Below are positions 8,376-15,775 of a stretch of DNA of 41,506 bases, one piece after another (the first letter of the stretch is position 1; the number at the start of each line of letters is the position of its first letter). Under the pieces are notes generated by a model, which saw only the letters and a program-made list of their open reading frames with translations, did not search any database and had not been told where the DNA came from. The stretch spans positions 4,788,804 through 4,830,309 of the forward strand of contig NZ_VJOK01000001.1 in the NCBI RefSeq assembly GCF_013302895.1. Reading direction: 5' to 3'. The DNA comes from Streptomyces albus subsp. chlorinus (lineage in GTDB: Bacteria > Actinomycetota > Actinomycetes > Streptomycetales > Streptomycetaceae). A program made the position numbers and the translations under genes.

Positions 8376-8821
8376 CTGCCGGCGTCCCGGCCCTCGGCAC
8401 CGGATGCGTCGTGGTGTCGGTGATCGCCCTTCCTGGCCTCGGTGAAGATGCCCTCGATCAGTTCGTCGTTGTCGACGTGGCCGTCCTTGAGGTCGTCCAT
8501 CGCCTCATGGATGCTCACGAGTCCGAGTACGAGCGTCCCGGCCGCCCTCTCCACTGCCCGCTGGTTCGACGTGTACTTTTCCTCGAACTGGGACCCCGCA
8601 TCCTTCCCCCATGGCTTGCCGAGCCCGTCCAACGTGGTGACGAGCGTGGTCAGGGCCCCACTGAGCTTCTTGCCCTGCTTCCCGAAAGCCGGGGCCGCGA
8701 CCTTGAGTTCGGGGACGGCGATGCCCAGGACCATGCCGCCCTTGCCTGCTCCCGCACTGTAGTCCGAGCTGGTCGTGTGGTTGATCCGCGTGTGCACGGG
8801 GCGGTCTTCCGGGGCGGACAT
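8372..8821 (-). CDS. WXG100-like T7SS partner protein
   Basis: 149-residue protein upstream of, and overlapping, the RHS toxin gene (its TGA and the next GTG share GTGA, so translation is probably coupled). ATG at 8821 is chosen because TAGGAG lies just upstream; an ATG at 8842 has no such site. It is a helical protein with a WXG-type turn (GLGKPWGKDAGSQFEEKY) between two predicted helices, as in ESX/WXG100 proteins, but longer than the usual 100 residues, with an N-terminal extension and a His-rich acidic C-terminus. Probable role: co-secretion partner or chaperone for the RHS protein. The exact family is uncertain. Confidence 0.75.
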   Translation of the reverse strand: MSAPEDRPVHTRINHTTSSDYSAGAGKGGMVLGIAVPELKVAAPAFGKQGKKLSGALTTLVTTLDGLGKPWGKDAGSQFEEKYTSNQRAVERAAGTLVLGLVSIHEAMDDLKDGHVDNDELIEGIFTEARKGDHRHHDASGAEGRDAGR

Positions 8822-8917
8822 CGCGCTCCTACGGCTCGGCATGCTCGCAACATGTGTATGGGCAAAGCATCCGAGTGTAGTCGTCCTGTTACTCGGCTGC
8901 CGTGATGCCCGTCGGAT

Positions 8918-9610
8918 TCACGCCGCCACCGCCGTGTCCGGCGGGCCCGTCGTCGTGGTGCGGAGCCGGGCTATGCGGGTCGCGGCCTGTTCGTGGTCGC
9001 AGGGGGTGGCGCCCAGGGCGCGGTGGCGGGCTATCAGGGATGGTTCGGCGCGCAGGAGGCGCCAGCCGCGGGTGAGGAGGACCGGGAGCGGTTTGCGGGC
9101 CTCGCGGATGTCGCGGAGCAGGCGGCGGCGGAAGGTGGTGGTGGGGCGTCCGCGCAGGCAGATGGCGTCGGCCAGCACGCCGAGGGCCGCGCAGCGTGCC
9201 GCGATGTCGGCGGCGAAGACGCCCTCCGCGAGGAAGAGGGGGGAGCCCGCGAGGTCGAGGTGGTCCTCGCCGGTGCGGGCGCTGAGCGCGATGTCGTAGC
9301 GGGGCACCGTGGTGGTGCCCCGCCGGCACAGCCGGGTGATGGCGTCCACGGCGGCGTCCGCGTCCCAGGAGCGGGGCGAGTCCCAGTCCACCTCGGCCCC
9401 GACGAGGGGGAGGGTGGGGTCGTCGCCCTCCTTGTAGAAGTCGTCCAGGTGGAGGACGGGCAGCCCGCTGCGGGTGGCCAGGCGGGTCTTGCCGGAGCCG
9501 GAGGGGCCCGTGAGCAGGATGACCCGGGCGGGCGCGGGCCGGGGCGGGGCGGCGGCCGGGACGGAGGCGGTTCTCGCGGGGACGCCGCGTGCGTCGCTGG
9601 AGTCGGTCAC
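8918..9610 (-). CDS. Uridine kinase-like P-loop ATP-binding protein
   Basis: 230-residue cytoplasmic protein. After about 28 Ala/Pro-rich residues comes the Walker A motif GPSGSGKT and then a uridine/nucleoside kinase-like core with LHLDDFYKEGDD, VDWDSPRSWD and FLAEGVFAADI. The fold matches the uridine kinase/phosphoribulokinase group, but actinobacterial members are not biochemically assigned to my knowledge, so the substrate is open. Start GTG at 9610 lacks a clear ribosome-binding site; the tail of unstructured residues suggests a start nearer the core is possible. Divergent from the formaldehyde dehydrogenase gene with about 190 bases between. A homologue sits at this position beside sigQ in S. 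coelicolor, as I recall. Confidence 0.8.
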   Translation of the reverse strand: MTDSSDARGVPARTASVPAAAPPRPAPARVILLTGPSGSGKTRLATRSGLPVLHLDDFYKEGDDPTLPLVGAEVDWDSPRSWDADAAVDAITRLCRRGTTTVPRYDIALSARTGEDHLDLAGSPLFLAEGVFAADIAARCAALGVLADAICLRGRPTTTFRRRLLRDIREARKPLPVLLTRGWRLLRAEPSLIARHRALGATPCDHEQAATRIARLRTTTTGPPDTAVAA

Positions 9611-9801
9611 GGGTCACGATTGTCCGTCATCGGCCCGGCGTGTTCGAAGGTGCGTGCGGAAAGTATCGCCGGATGAGGCCCCGGCCGGGCGCGCGGAGGC
9701 AAATCCTCCGCCGCGACCCGCGCCCGCCCCTCCCGAAAACCGGTCCTGGACAGCGAGAATGGCGCTCCACAGCACCCGAGGGAAGAGGGAGGCCCGCACG
9801 T

Positions 9802-10890
9802 ATGGCACAGGAAGTACGCGGGGTCGTCGCACCGGGAAAGAACGCACCCGTGCGGGTCGAGACGATCGTCGTGCCCGATCCGGGCCCCGGCGAGGCCGTC
9901 GTTCAGGTGCAGGCGTGCGGCGTGTGCCACACCGACCTGCACTACAAGCAGGGCGGGATCAGCGACGCCTACCCCTTTCTCCTCGGGCACGAGGCGGCGG
10001 GTGTCGTCGAGGCGGTCGGCGAGGGCGTCACGGACGTCGCGCCCGGTGACTTCGTCATCCTCAACTGGCGCGCGGTCTGCGGCCAGTGCCGGGCCTGCAA
10101 GCGCGGCCGGCCCTGGTACTGCTTCGACACCCACAACGCGGCGCGGAAGATGTCGCTGGCGTCGGACGGGAGCGTGCTGGAGCCGGCGCTGGGCATCGGC
10201 GCCTTCGCGGAGAAGACGCTGGTGGCGGCCGGGCAGTGCACCAAGGTCGACCCCGCGGTGTCGCCCGCCGTGGCGGGGCTGCTGGGCTGCGGCGTCATGG
10301 CCGGGATCGGCGCGGCCGTCAACACCGGCCAGGTGACCCGCGGCGACTCGGTGGCCGTCATCGGCTGCGGCGGGGTGGGGGACGCCGCCATCGCGGGGGC
10401 GCGGCTGGCGGGCGCGGCGAAGATCATCGCCGTGGACATCGACGACCGCAAGCTGACCACCGCCGAGAAGATCGGCGCCACGCACACGGTCAACTCCTCC
10501 ACCGCCGACCCGGTCGCGGCCATCCGTGAGCTGACGGACGGTTTCGGCGCGGACGTCGTCATCGAGGCGGTCGGCCGCCCGGAGACGTACGAGCAGGCCT
10601 TCTACGCCCGCGATCTGGCCGGGACGGTGGTGCTGGTCGGGGTGCCCACGCCGGAGATGAGGCTGGAGCTGCCGCTGCTGGACGTCTTCGGGCGGGGCGG
10701 GGCTCTCAAGTCCTCCTGGTACGGCGACTGTCTGCCCTCCCGGGACTTCCCCATGCTGATCGACCTGCACCAGCAGGGGCGGCTGGACCTCGGCGCGTTC
10801 GTCACCGAGACCATCGCGCTGGACGAGATCGAGCAGGCGTTCGCGCGCATGCACGGGGGCGACGTGCTGCGTTCGGTGGTGGTGTTCTGA
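9802..10890 (+). CDS. mscR: S-(hydroxymethyl)mycothiol dehydrogenase
   Basis: 362-residue zinc-dependent class III-type alcohol dehydrogenase, the mycothiol analogue of glutathione-dependent formaldehyde dehydrogenase. It oxidises S-hydroxymethylmycothiol and, in mycobacteria, reduces S-nitrosomycothiol. Catalytic zinc ligands are Cys42 (CGVCHTD) and His63 (GHE); structural zinc ligands Cys93, Cys96, Cys99 and Cys107 are all present. The Rossmann motif is VAVIGCGGVGDAA. ATG at 9802 has GGGAGG ten bases upstream. The stop overlaps the next start by one base (TGATG), so the two are co-translated. The pairing with an MBL-fold hydrolase is conserved in mycobacteria (Rv2259-Rv2260), which supports the role. 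Confidence 0.93.
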   Translation: MAQEVRGVVAPGKNAPVRVETIVVPDPGPGEAVVQVQACGVCHTDLHYKQGGISDAYPFLLGHEAAGVVEAVGEGVTDVAPGDFVILNWRAVCGQCRACKRGRPWYCFDTHNAARKMSLASDGSVLEPALGIGAFAEKTLVAAGQCTKVDPAVSPAVAGLLGCGVMAGIGAAVNTGQVTRGDSVAVIGCGGVGDAAIAGARLAGAAKIIAVDIDDRKLTTAEKIGATHTVNSSTADPVAAIRELTDGFGADVVIEAVGRPETYEQAFYARDLAGTVVLVGVPTPEMRLELPLLDVFGRGGALKSSWYGDCLPSRDFPMLIDLHQQGRLDLGAFVTETIALDEIEQAFARMHGGDVLRSVVVF

Positions 10891-11495
10891 TGGCCGCCCG
10901 TATCGACCGCCTCGTCACCAGCGGTGAGTTCCGGCTCGACGGGGAGACGCACCAGGTCGACAACAACGTGTGGCTGATCGGCGACGACAGCGAGGTCGTC
11001 GTCGTCGACGCCGCCCACGACGCCGACGCCATCGCCGCCGCGGTCGGCGGCCGTACCGTGCGCGCGATCGTGTGCACCCACGCGCACAACGACCACATCG
11101 ACGCCGCGCCCGAACTGGCCGCCCGCACCGGCGCGCCCATCCTGCTGCACCCCGAGGACCGGGTGCTGTGGGACATGACCCATCCGGACCGGGTCCCCGA
11201 CGGGGAACTGGCCGACGGTGACGTCCTGGAGGTGGCCGGCGCCCGGCTGACGGTTCTGCACACCCCCGGCCACGCCCCCGGCGCCGTCTGCCTCTACGCA
11301 CCCGCGCTCGGCACGGTCTTCACCGGGGACACCCTCTTCCAGGGCGGTCCCGGTGCCACCGGGCGCTCCTTCTCGGACCACCCGACGATCCTCCGCTCCA
11401 TCCGGGAACGGCTGCTGACGCTGCCCCTGGAGACCGTGGTGCGCACGGGCCACGGGGACAGCACGACGGTGGGCGCCGAGACGGCCAACGTGTAG
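10890..11495 (+). CDS. MBL-fold metallo-hydrolase paired with MscR
   Basis: 201-residue metallo-beta-lactamase-fold hydrolase. Metal ligands are visible: THAHNDHID gives His64, His66, Asp68 and His69; then His128 (HTPGHAPG), Asp147 (FTGDTLF) and His188 (RTGHGD), so the dinuclear site looks complete and of glyoxalase II type. The ATG overlaps the mscR stop. Inferred role: hydrolysis of the mycothiol thioester (S-formylmycothiol) made by MscR, which would complete formaldehyde detoxification; this is conserved context rather than proven chemistry. It is convergent with the aminotransferase gene. Confidence 0.88.
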   Translation: MAARIDRLVTSGEFRLDGETHQVDNNVWLIGDDSEVVVVDAAHDADAIAAAVGGRTVRAIVCTHAHNDHIDAAPELAARTGAPILLHPEDRVLWDMTHPDRVPDGELADGDVLEVAGARLTVLHTPGHAPGAVCLYAPALGTVFTGDTLFQGGPGATGRSFSDHPTILRSIRERLLTLPLETVVRTGHGDSTTVGAETANV

Positions 11496-11554
11496 CCCGG
11501 CCGCCCTTCGGACGGGGCCCGGCGAGCAACCGGCCCGGTCCCGTCCGGAGAGGC

Positions 11555-12766
11555 TCACTGCCGGTAGCCCTCCAGGAAGCGGCCGATGCGCGAGATGGCG
11601 GCGTCCAGGTCCTCGGCGCGGGGGAGGGTGAGGATGCGGAAGTGGTCGGGCGCGGCCCAGTTGAAGCCGGTGCCCTGGACGACCTGGATCTTCTCGCGGA
11701 GCAGCAGGTCGAGGACGAAGCGTTCGTCGTCGTGGATCTTGTGCACCGCGGGGTCCAGCCTCGGGAACGCGTACAGCGCGCCCTTGGGCTTGACGCAGCT
11801 GACGCCCGGGATCTCGTTGAGCTTGCGCCAGGCGACCTCCCGCTGCTCGTGGAGGCGGCCACCGGGCAGGACCAGGTCCTCGATGGACTGGCGGCCACCG
11901 AGGGCGGCCTGGATGGCGTGCTGGGCGGGGGCGTTGGGGCACAGCCGCATGGAGGCGAGCATGCCCAGGCCCTCCAGGTAGTCACGGGCGTGCTGCTGCG
12001 GCCCGGAGACCAGCAGCCAGCCGGAGCGGAAGCCGGCCACCCGGTACGCCTTGGACAGGCCGCTGAAGGTGAGGCAGACCAGGTCGGGGGCGAGGGCGCC
12101 CACGTGGTGGTGCTGGGCGCCGTCGTAGAGGATCTTGTCGTAGATCTCGTCGGAGAAGACCATCAGCCCGTGGCGGCGGGCCAGGTCGAGGATGCCCTCC
12201 AGCAGTGCGCGCGGGTAGACGGCGCCCGTCGGGTTGTTGGGGCTGATGATGACGACGGCCTTGGTGCGGGACGTGATCTTGGCGGCCATGTCGTCCAGGT
12301 CGGGCAGCCACTCGGACTGCTCGTCGCACACGTAGTGCACGGCCTTGCCGCCGGCCATCGTGGTCACGGCCGTCCACAGCGGGAAGTCCGGGGCGGGGAT
12401 GAGGACCTCGTCGCCGTCCTCGACCAGCGCCTGGACGGCCATCGCGACCAGTTCCGAGACGCCGTTGCCCAGGTAGATGTCGTCCACGTCGGCCTCGGGG
12501 AAGCCGCGCTGCTGGTAGTGCTGGGCGACGGCGCGGCGCGCGGACAGGATGCCGCGCGACTCGGTGTAGCCGTGCGCCTGGGGGAGCATCCGCACCATGT
12601 CCTGGATGATCTCCTCCGGCGCCTCGAAGCCGAACAGGGCGGGGTTGCCGGTGTTGAGCCGCAGCACGCTGTGCCCGGCCTCCTCCAGCGCGTCGGCCTG
12701 TTCGATCACCGGACCCCGGATCTCGTAACAGACCCCGCTGAGCTTGTTCGACTGCCGGAACTCCAT
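11555..12766 (-). CDS. Class I PLP-dependent aminotransferase (AlaA type)
   Basis: 403-residue fold-type I aminotransferase, close to E. coli AlaA (glutamate-pyruvate transaminase). ATG at 12766 follows AGGAGGG. Features: LNTGNPALFGFEAP near the N-terminus, SPNNPTGAVYP, SDEIYDKILYDG, and the PLP lysine Lys239 in FSGLSKAYRVAGFRSGW. Likely reaction: pyruvate plus glutamate to alanine plus 2-oxoglutarate; related substrates cannot be excluded. It is divergent from an HxlR-type regulator, and the 88-base spacer holds a ladder of CTTGG/CCAAG half-sites that probably controls both genes. Confidence 0.88.
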   Translation of the reverse strand: MEFRQSNKLSGVCYEIRGPVIEQADALEEAGHSVLRLNTGNPALFGFEAPEEIIQDMVRMLPQAHGYTESRGILSARRAVAQHYQQRGFPEADVDDIYLGNGVSELVAMAVQALVEDGDEVLIPAPDFPLWTAVTTMAGGKAVHYVCDEQSEWLPDLDDMAAKITSRTKAVVIISPNNPTGAVYPRALLEGILDLARRHGLMVFSDEIYDKILYDGAQHHHVGALAPDLVCLTFSGLSKAYRVAGFRSGWLLVSGPQQHARDYLEGLGMLASMRLCPNAPAQHAIQAALGGRQSIEDLVLPGGRLHEQREVAWRKLNEIPGVSCVKPKGALYAFPRLDPAVHKIHDDERFVLDLLLREKIQVVQGTGFNWAAPDHFRILTLPRAEDLDAAISRIGRFLEGYRQ

Positions 12767-12797
12767 GCTCGCCCGCCCTCCTGGTCCGAATGTATTC

Positions 12798-12847
12798 CTT
12801 GGTTCTACCAAGCTGGCACTTGGAAAGTCCAACCACATGTCTAGACT
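12798..12847 (+). promoter_or_regulatory. Divergent promoter with a CTTGG/CCAAG operator ladder
   Basis: Half-sites CTTGG (12798-12802), CCAAG (12808-12812), CTTGG (12819-12823) and TCCAA (12828-12832) alternate in orientation. The third and fourth overlap a -35-like TTGGAA (12820-12825), which is 16 bases from a -10-like TAGACT (12842-12847). Transcription would begin at about 12855, exactly the ATG of the regulator gene, so the message is predicted leaderless. A dimeric winged-helix regulator such as the HxlR protein is the obvious ligand. Confidence 0.55.
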
Positions 12848-12854
12848 GACGGGC

Positions 12855-13523
12855 ATGCCGAGCCATGCGACCACCACCAGCACCAGCCGATCCCGCCGCA
12901 GCTACGACCAGTTCTGTGCCGTGGCGCGCGCCCTCGACGCGGTCGGGGACCGCTGGACGCTGCTCATCGTCCGCGAACTGCTGGCCGGCCCGCGCCGCTA
13001 CACCGATCTCCACGCCGACCTGCCCGGCGTCAGCACGGACGTGCTGGCCGCACGGCTCAAGCACATGGAGGCCGAGGGCCTCGTCGAACGGCGCCGCCAG
13101 CCGCGCCCCGCCTCGGGCCACGTCTACGAACTGACCGGGCGCGGGCGCGGCCTGCTGCCCGTCCTCTCCACCCTCGCCACCTGGGGCGCCCCCGCCCTGG
13201 GCAAGCCGCGGCCCACCGACGCGGTACGCGCCCACTGGTGGGCGCTGCCCCTGCGGGAGGTGCTGATCGCGGAGCTGGGGAGCGAGGCGGGCCTCGTGGA
13301 CGTCGTACTGCCGGAGGGGACGTTCCACCTGCGGCTCGCCGCCCCTGACGCCGGCGGGGAGGCGGCGCACGGACCGGTGTACGCGGAGGGCCCCGCACCG
13401 CACGGCGCCGGCACGCGGCTCGAACTGGACGCCGACGCCTGCGTGTCCCTCGCGGAGGGCTCGCTGACGCTCACGGACGCGGTACGGGCGGGGACGGTCC
13501 GGATGACCACCCGGTCAAGGTGA
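12855..13523 (+). CDS. HxlR-family winged-helix regulator with C-terminal SCP2-like domain
   Basis: 222 residues from ATG 12855; an in-frame ATG at 12837 is possible but the promoter predicts a leaderless start at 12855. Residues about 15-110 form the HxlR helix-turn-helix: YDQFCAVARALDAVGDRWTL, LLAGPRRYTDLHADLPGVST, then LKHMEAEGLVERR. The conserved Cys just before the helix (QFC) is used for redox sensing in some HxlR/YodB proteins. The C-terminal half (LPEGTFHLRLAAP ... LTLTDAVRAGTVRM) looks like a sterol-carrier/SCP2-type ligand domain. It is probably a repressor of itself and of the divergent aminotransferase. Confidence 0.82.
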   Translation: MPSHATTTSTSRSRRSYDQFCAVARALDAVGDRWTLLIVRELLAGPRRYTDLHADLPGVSTDVLAARLKHMEAEGLVERRRQPRPASGHVYELTGRGRGLLPVLSTLATWGAPALGKPRPTDAVRAHWWALPLREVLIAELGSEAGLVDVVLPEGTFHLRLAAPDAGGEAAHGPVYAEGPAPHGAGTRLELDADACVSLAEGSLTLTDAVRAGTVRMTTRSR

Positions 13524-13552
13524 CTTCCCGGTCGGGGTGACCTCCCGGTCCG
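13502..13552. repeat. 17-bp tandem repeat across the HxlR gene end
   Basis: Three imperfect copies of a unit like GGTGACCTCCCGGTC start at 13502, 13519 and 13536, a period of exactly 17 bases. The array straddles the stop codon at 13521-13523, so copy-number change could alter the protein end. No other signal is seen between here and the convergent LysR gene. Confidence 0.65.
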
Positions 13553-13668
13553 GAGGACGGAAAGGAGGACGGGAGGGAGCGCGGGCACTGGGGAGCGGAG
13601 GCGGAGAGCCGGCCGGTGGCCCGTCTCGCATCGTCGACCGGGCATTCTCCACGCGCCGTCGGTGGCGA

Positions 13669-14538
13669 TCAACCGCTCAGGCAGTCTCGGGCCGACATGC
13701 GGAACGCGGCCACCAGCCGGCTGCTGTCCGCGGCCCGGGTTGCCACGACGACGCGGCTCGGTTCGACGCCGTCCAGCGGGATGGTGGTGAGGTCGGGCCG
13801 GGTGCCGCCGGTGTGCAGGGCGGCCGGGATGATGGCCACGGCCTGCCCGGCGGCTATGCACTCGAGCTTGTCCTCGATGGTCTCGACCGGGGGTCCGCCG
13901 GGTGCGGGGCGGCCTCCCGGCCGCGGGTCGATGCGCCAGTACGCGTCCCATTCCGGATCCGGGAACCGGGGGATCGGCTCGCCCTCGATGTCGTCGAGCG
14001 TGACCGACTCCTTGCCCGCCAGCCGGTGCCCGACCGGTACGAGCAGCATCCTCGGCTCGTCGTAGAGGACCGTCACGTCCAGGCCGTCCGTCTGCAGCGG
14101 CAGCCGGGTGATCGCCGCGTCGACCCGCCGGTCGAGCAGGGCCTGGCGCGGCTCGTCCCACTTCAGGTGCAGCGTGCGTACCTCGGCGTCGGGGTGTTTG
14201 TGCCGCAGGTTCCGCACCACCGGGGTGACGATCAGTCCCGCGGTGTAGCCGACGGTGATCCGGGTGGGCCGCGCGGCGGCCCGGGCGGCGACCGTGGCCC
14301 GCTGGGCCGAGCGCACCAGGGCGCGTGCGTGGGGGAGGAAGGCCTCTCCCGCTTCGGTGAGCCGCGTTCCTTGCCGCGTCCGGTCGAAAAGCCGCGCCCC
14401 CACCTGGGCCTCGAGCCGGCTGATCTGCCGGCTCAGCGACGGCTGCGCGATGTGCAGCTCGGCGGCGGCGCGGCCGAAGTGCAGATGCGACGCGACGGTG
14501 GTGAAGTAGCGCACCAGCCGAAGGTCGAGATCCGTCAT
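13669..14538 (-). CDS. LysR-family transcriptional regulator
   Basis: 289 residues, ATG at 14538. The N-terminal helix-turn-helix is typical: LRLVRYFTTVASHLHFGRAA, IAQPSLSRQISRLEAQVGARLF, then GTRLTEAGEAFL. The remainder is the two-lobed effector domain beginning ITVGYTAGL. It is divergent from the NTF2-like/SDR/hydrolase operon with a 71-base shared spacer, the classical arrangement for a LysR activator of the divergent operon. The effector is probably a substrate of that operon. It is convergent with the HxlR gene. Confidence 0.9.
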   Translation of the reverse strand: MTDLDLRLVRYFTTVASHLHFGRAAAELHIAQPSLSRQISRLEAQVGARLFDRTRQGTRLTEAGEAFLPHARALVRSAQRATVAARAAARPTRITVGYTAGLIVTPVVRNLRHKHPDAEVRTLHLKWDEPRQALLDRRVDAAITRLPLQTDGLDVTVLYDEPRMLLVPVGHRLAGKESVTLDDIEGEPIPRFPDPEWDAYWRIDPRPGGRPAPGGPPVETIEDKLECIAAGQAVAIIPAALHTGGTRPDLTTIPLDGVEPSRVVVATRAADSSRLVAAFRMSARDCLSG

Positions 14539-14572
14539 GCCTCAAGGGTATGACGTGGTCCAAAACAGGTCT

Positions 14573-14602
14573 TTGATGGCCGGGAGCCTGCGTCCCTACC
14601 GT
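14573..14602 (+). promoter_or_regulatory. Promoter of the NTF2-SDR-hydrolase operon
   Basis: A -35-like TTGATG (14573-14578) and -10-like TACCGT (14597-14602) are 18 bases apart and the ATG at 14610 is 7 bases further, so the transcript is predicted leaderless. A weak dyad CAAA-N7-TTTG overlaps the -35 element and could be part of a LysR site. This is motif reading only. Confidence 0.35.
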
Positions 14603-14609
14603 GAGAGCC

Positions 14610-15026
14610 ATGGCAAACGACAAGGAAATCGCGGTCCGGCGCTTCTACGAGGCACTCTCCACCGGTGACACCGCGCTGGTCGACGAGGCCCTGGCCGCCG
14701 GCTGGGAGGCCGTCCCGCCCCTGCGCACCGGGGGCGGCCCGGAGGGATGGAAGGCGAGCATCGCTCACCTTCGTGGGGTGTTCAGTGACCTGACCGTCGA
14801 GATCGAGCACGTCGTCGTGGACCGGGACATGGTCGCGGTACGGGCGGTCAGCCGCGGCAAGCACACCGGCGAGCTGCTCGGCGTCGAGGGCACCGGCCGC
14901 GAGGTCGAGTTCCGGGCGGCCGACTTCCACCAGGTGGCCGACGGCCGCATCGTGCGCACCTGGCACCTGGAGGACTACTTCTCGATCGCCACCCAGATCG
15001 GACTGGAGTTCACCCGTGGCGCTTGA
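14610..15026 (+). CDS. NTF2-like (SnoaL/ester cyclase type) protein
   Basis: 138-residue cone-fold protein of the NTF2-like superfamily: N-terminal helix KEIAVRRFYEALSTGDTALVDEALA, then strands with VEIEHVVVDRDMVAVRAVSRGKHTGELLG and the conserved end FRAADFHQVADGRIVRTWHLED. Members include polyketide cyclases, isomerases and binding proteins; the pattern W.HLED with F.AADF is of the SnoaL-like polyketide cyclase subgroup. It is the first gene of a three-gene operon and overlaps the SDR gene by 11 bases. The substrate is unknown. Confidence 0.82.
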   Translation: MANDKEIAVRRFYEALSTGDTALVDEALAAGWEAVPPLRTGGGPEGWKASIAHLRGVFSDLTVEIEHVVVDRDMVAVRAVSRGKHTGELLGVEGTGREVEFRAADFHQVADGRIVRTWHLEDYFSIATQIGLEFTRGA

Positions 15027-15774
15027 CGGAAAGACGGCGGTGGTGACCGGGGCGGCCCGGGGCATCGGATACGCGTACTGCCGGCGGCTCGCCGCGGACG
15101 GCGCGCACGTGGTCGCCGTCGACATCGACGACCCGGCGGACGCCGTGAGCGAGCTGACGGGCGGCGGCGACAAGCTGGGACTGGTGTGCGATATCAGTGA
15201 ACCGTCGCAGGTCGACGCCGTGACCCGCACGGTCCTCGACCGGTACGGGCGCTGCGACATCCTCGTCAACAATGCCGGCATCTTCCCCTACACCGACCTT
15301 GAGCACACATCGATCGAGCTGTGGCGCAAGGTGCAGGCGGTCAACGTCGAGTCGATCCTGCTCTTCGCCCGGGCGTTCGCGCCGGGGATGCGGGCCGCGG
15401 GGTGGGGGCGCATCGTCAATACCGGCTCGGGCATCACCCTGACCCAGAACCGCGACCTCGCGTACATGACCAGCAAGGGCACCGTCCACGTGCTGACCCG
15501 GGCGCTCGCCAACGAACTCGGCGACAGCGGCATCACGGTCAACGCGATAGCACCCGGCCTGGTGGCGACCCAGGGCTTCCTGGGCCGGGCCCGTCCGGGC
15601 GGCCCGACTGCCGACGAGGTGTTCGCCCGTGTGACGGCCCTGCAGACCATCAAGCGCCAGTCGGTCGCGGCGGACCTCGGTAACGCCCTGGGCTTCCTGG
15701 TCTCCGACGACGCCGATTTCATCACCGGCCAGATCCTGCACGTCGACGGCGGCATGACACGTACGGGAGCCTGA
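15016..15774 (+). CDS. Short-chain dehydrogenase/reductase
   Basis: 252-residue classical SDR, starting at GTG 15016 inside the end of the previous gene. Cofactor motif TGAARGIG (11-18), Asp36 after the second strand (VAVDIDD, suggesting NAD(H) rather than NADP(H)), NNAG (85-88), and catalytic Asn110, Ser138, Tyr150 and Lys154 are all present. It ends LHVDGGMTRTGA, a typical SDR C-terminus. Together with the NTF2-like protein and hydrolase it suggests a small catabolic or tailoring pathway; the substrate cannot be read from the sequence. Confidence 0.9.
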   Translation: MALDGKTAVVTGAARGIGYAYCRRLAADGAHVVAVDIDDPADAVSELTGGGDKLGLVCDISEPSQVDAVTRTVLDRYGRCDILVNNAGIFPYTDLEHTSIELWRKVQAVNVESILLFARAFAPGMRAAGWGRIVNTGSGITLTQNRDLAYMTSKGTVHVLTRALANELGDSGITVNAIAPGLVATQGFLGRARPGGPTADEVFARVTALQTIKRQSVAADLGNALGFLVSDDADFITGQILHVDGGMTRTGA

Positions 15775-15775
15775 C

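Noticed and set aside
3843..8821. RHS locus as an insertion sequence or prophage
   Set aside because: No transposase, integrase, attachment repeats or phage genes are present around it.
12837..12854. Earlier ATG (12837) for the HxlR regulator
   Set aside because: It would put the -10 element inside the coding region and has no Shine-Dalgarno; the 12855 start fits the promoter better.
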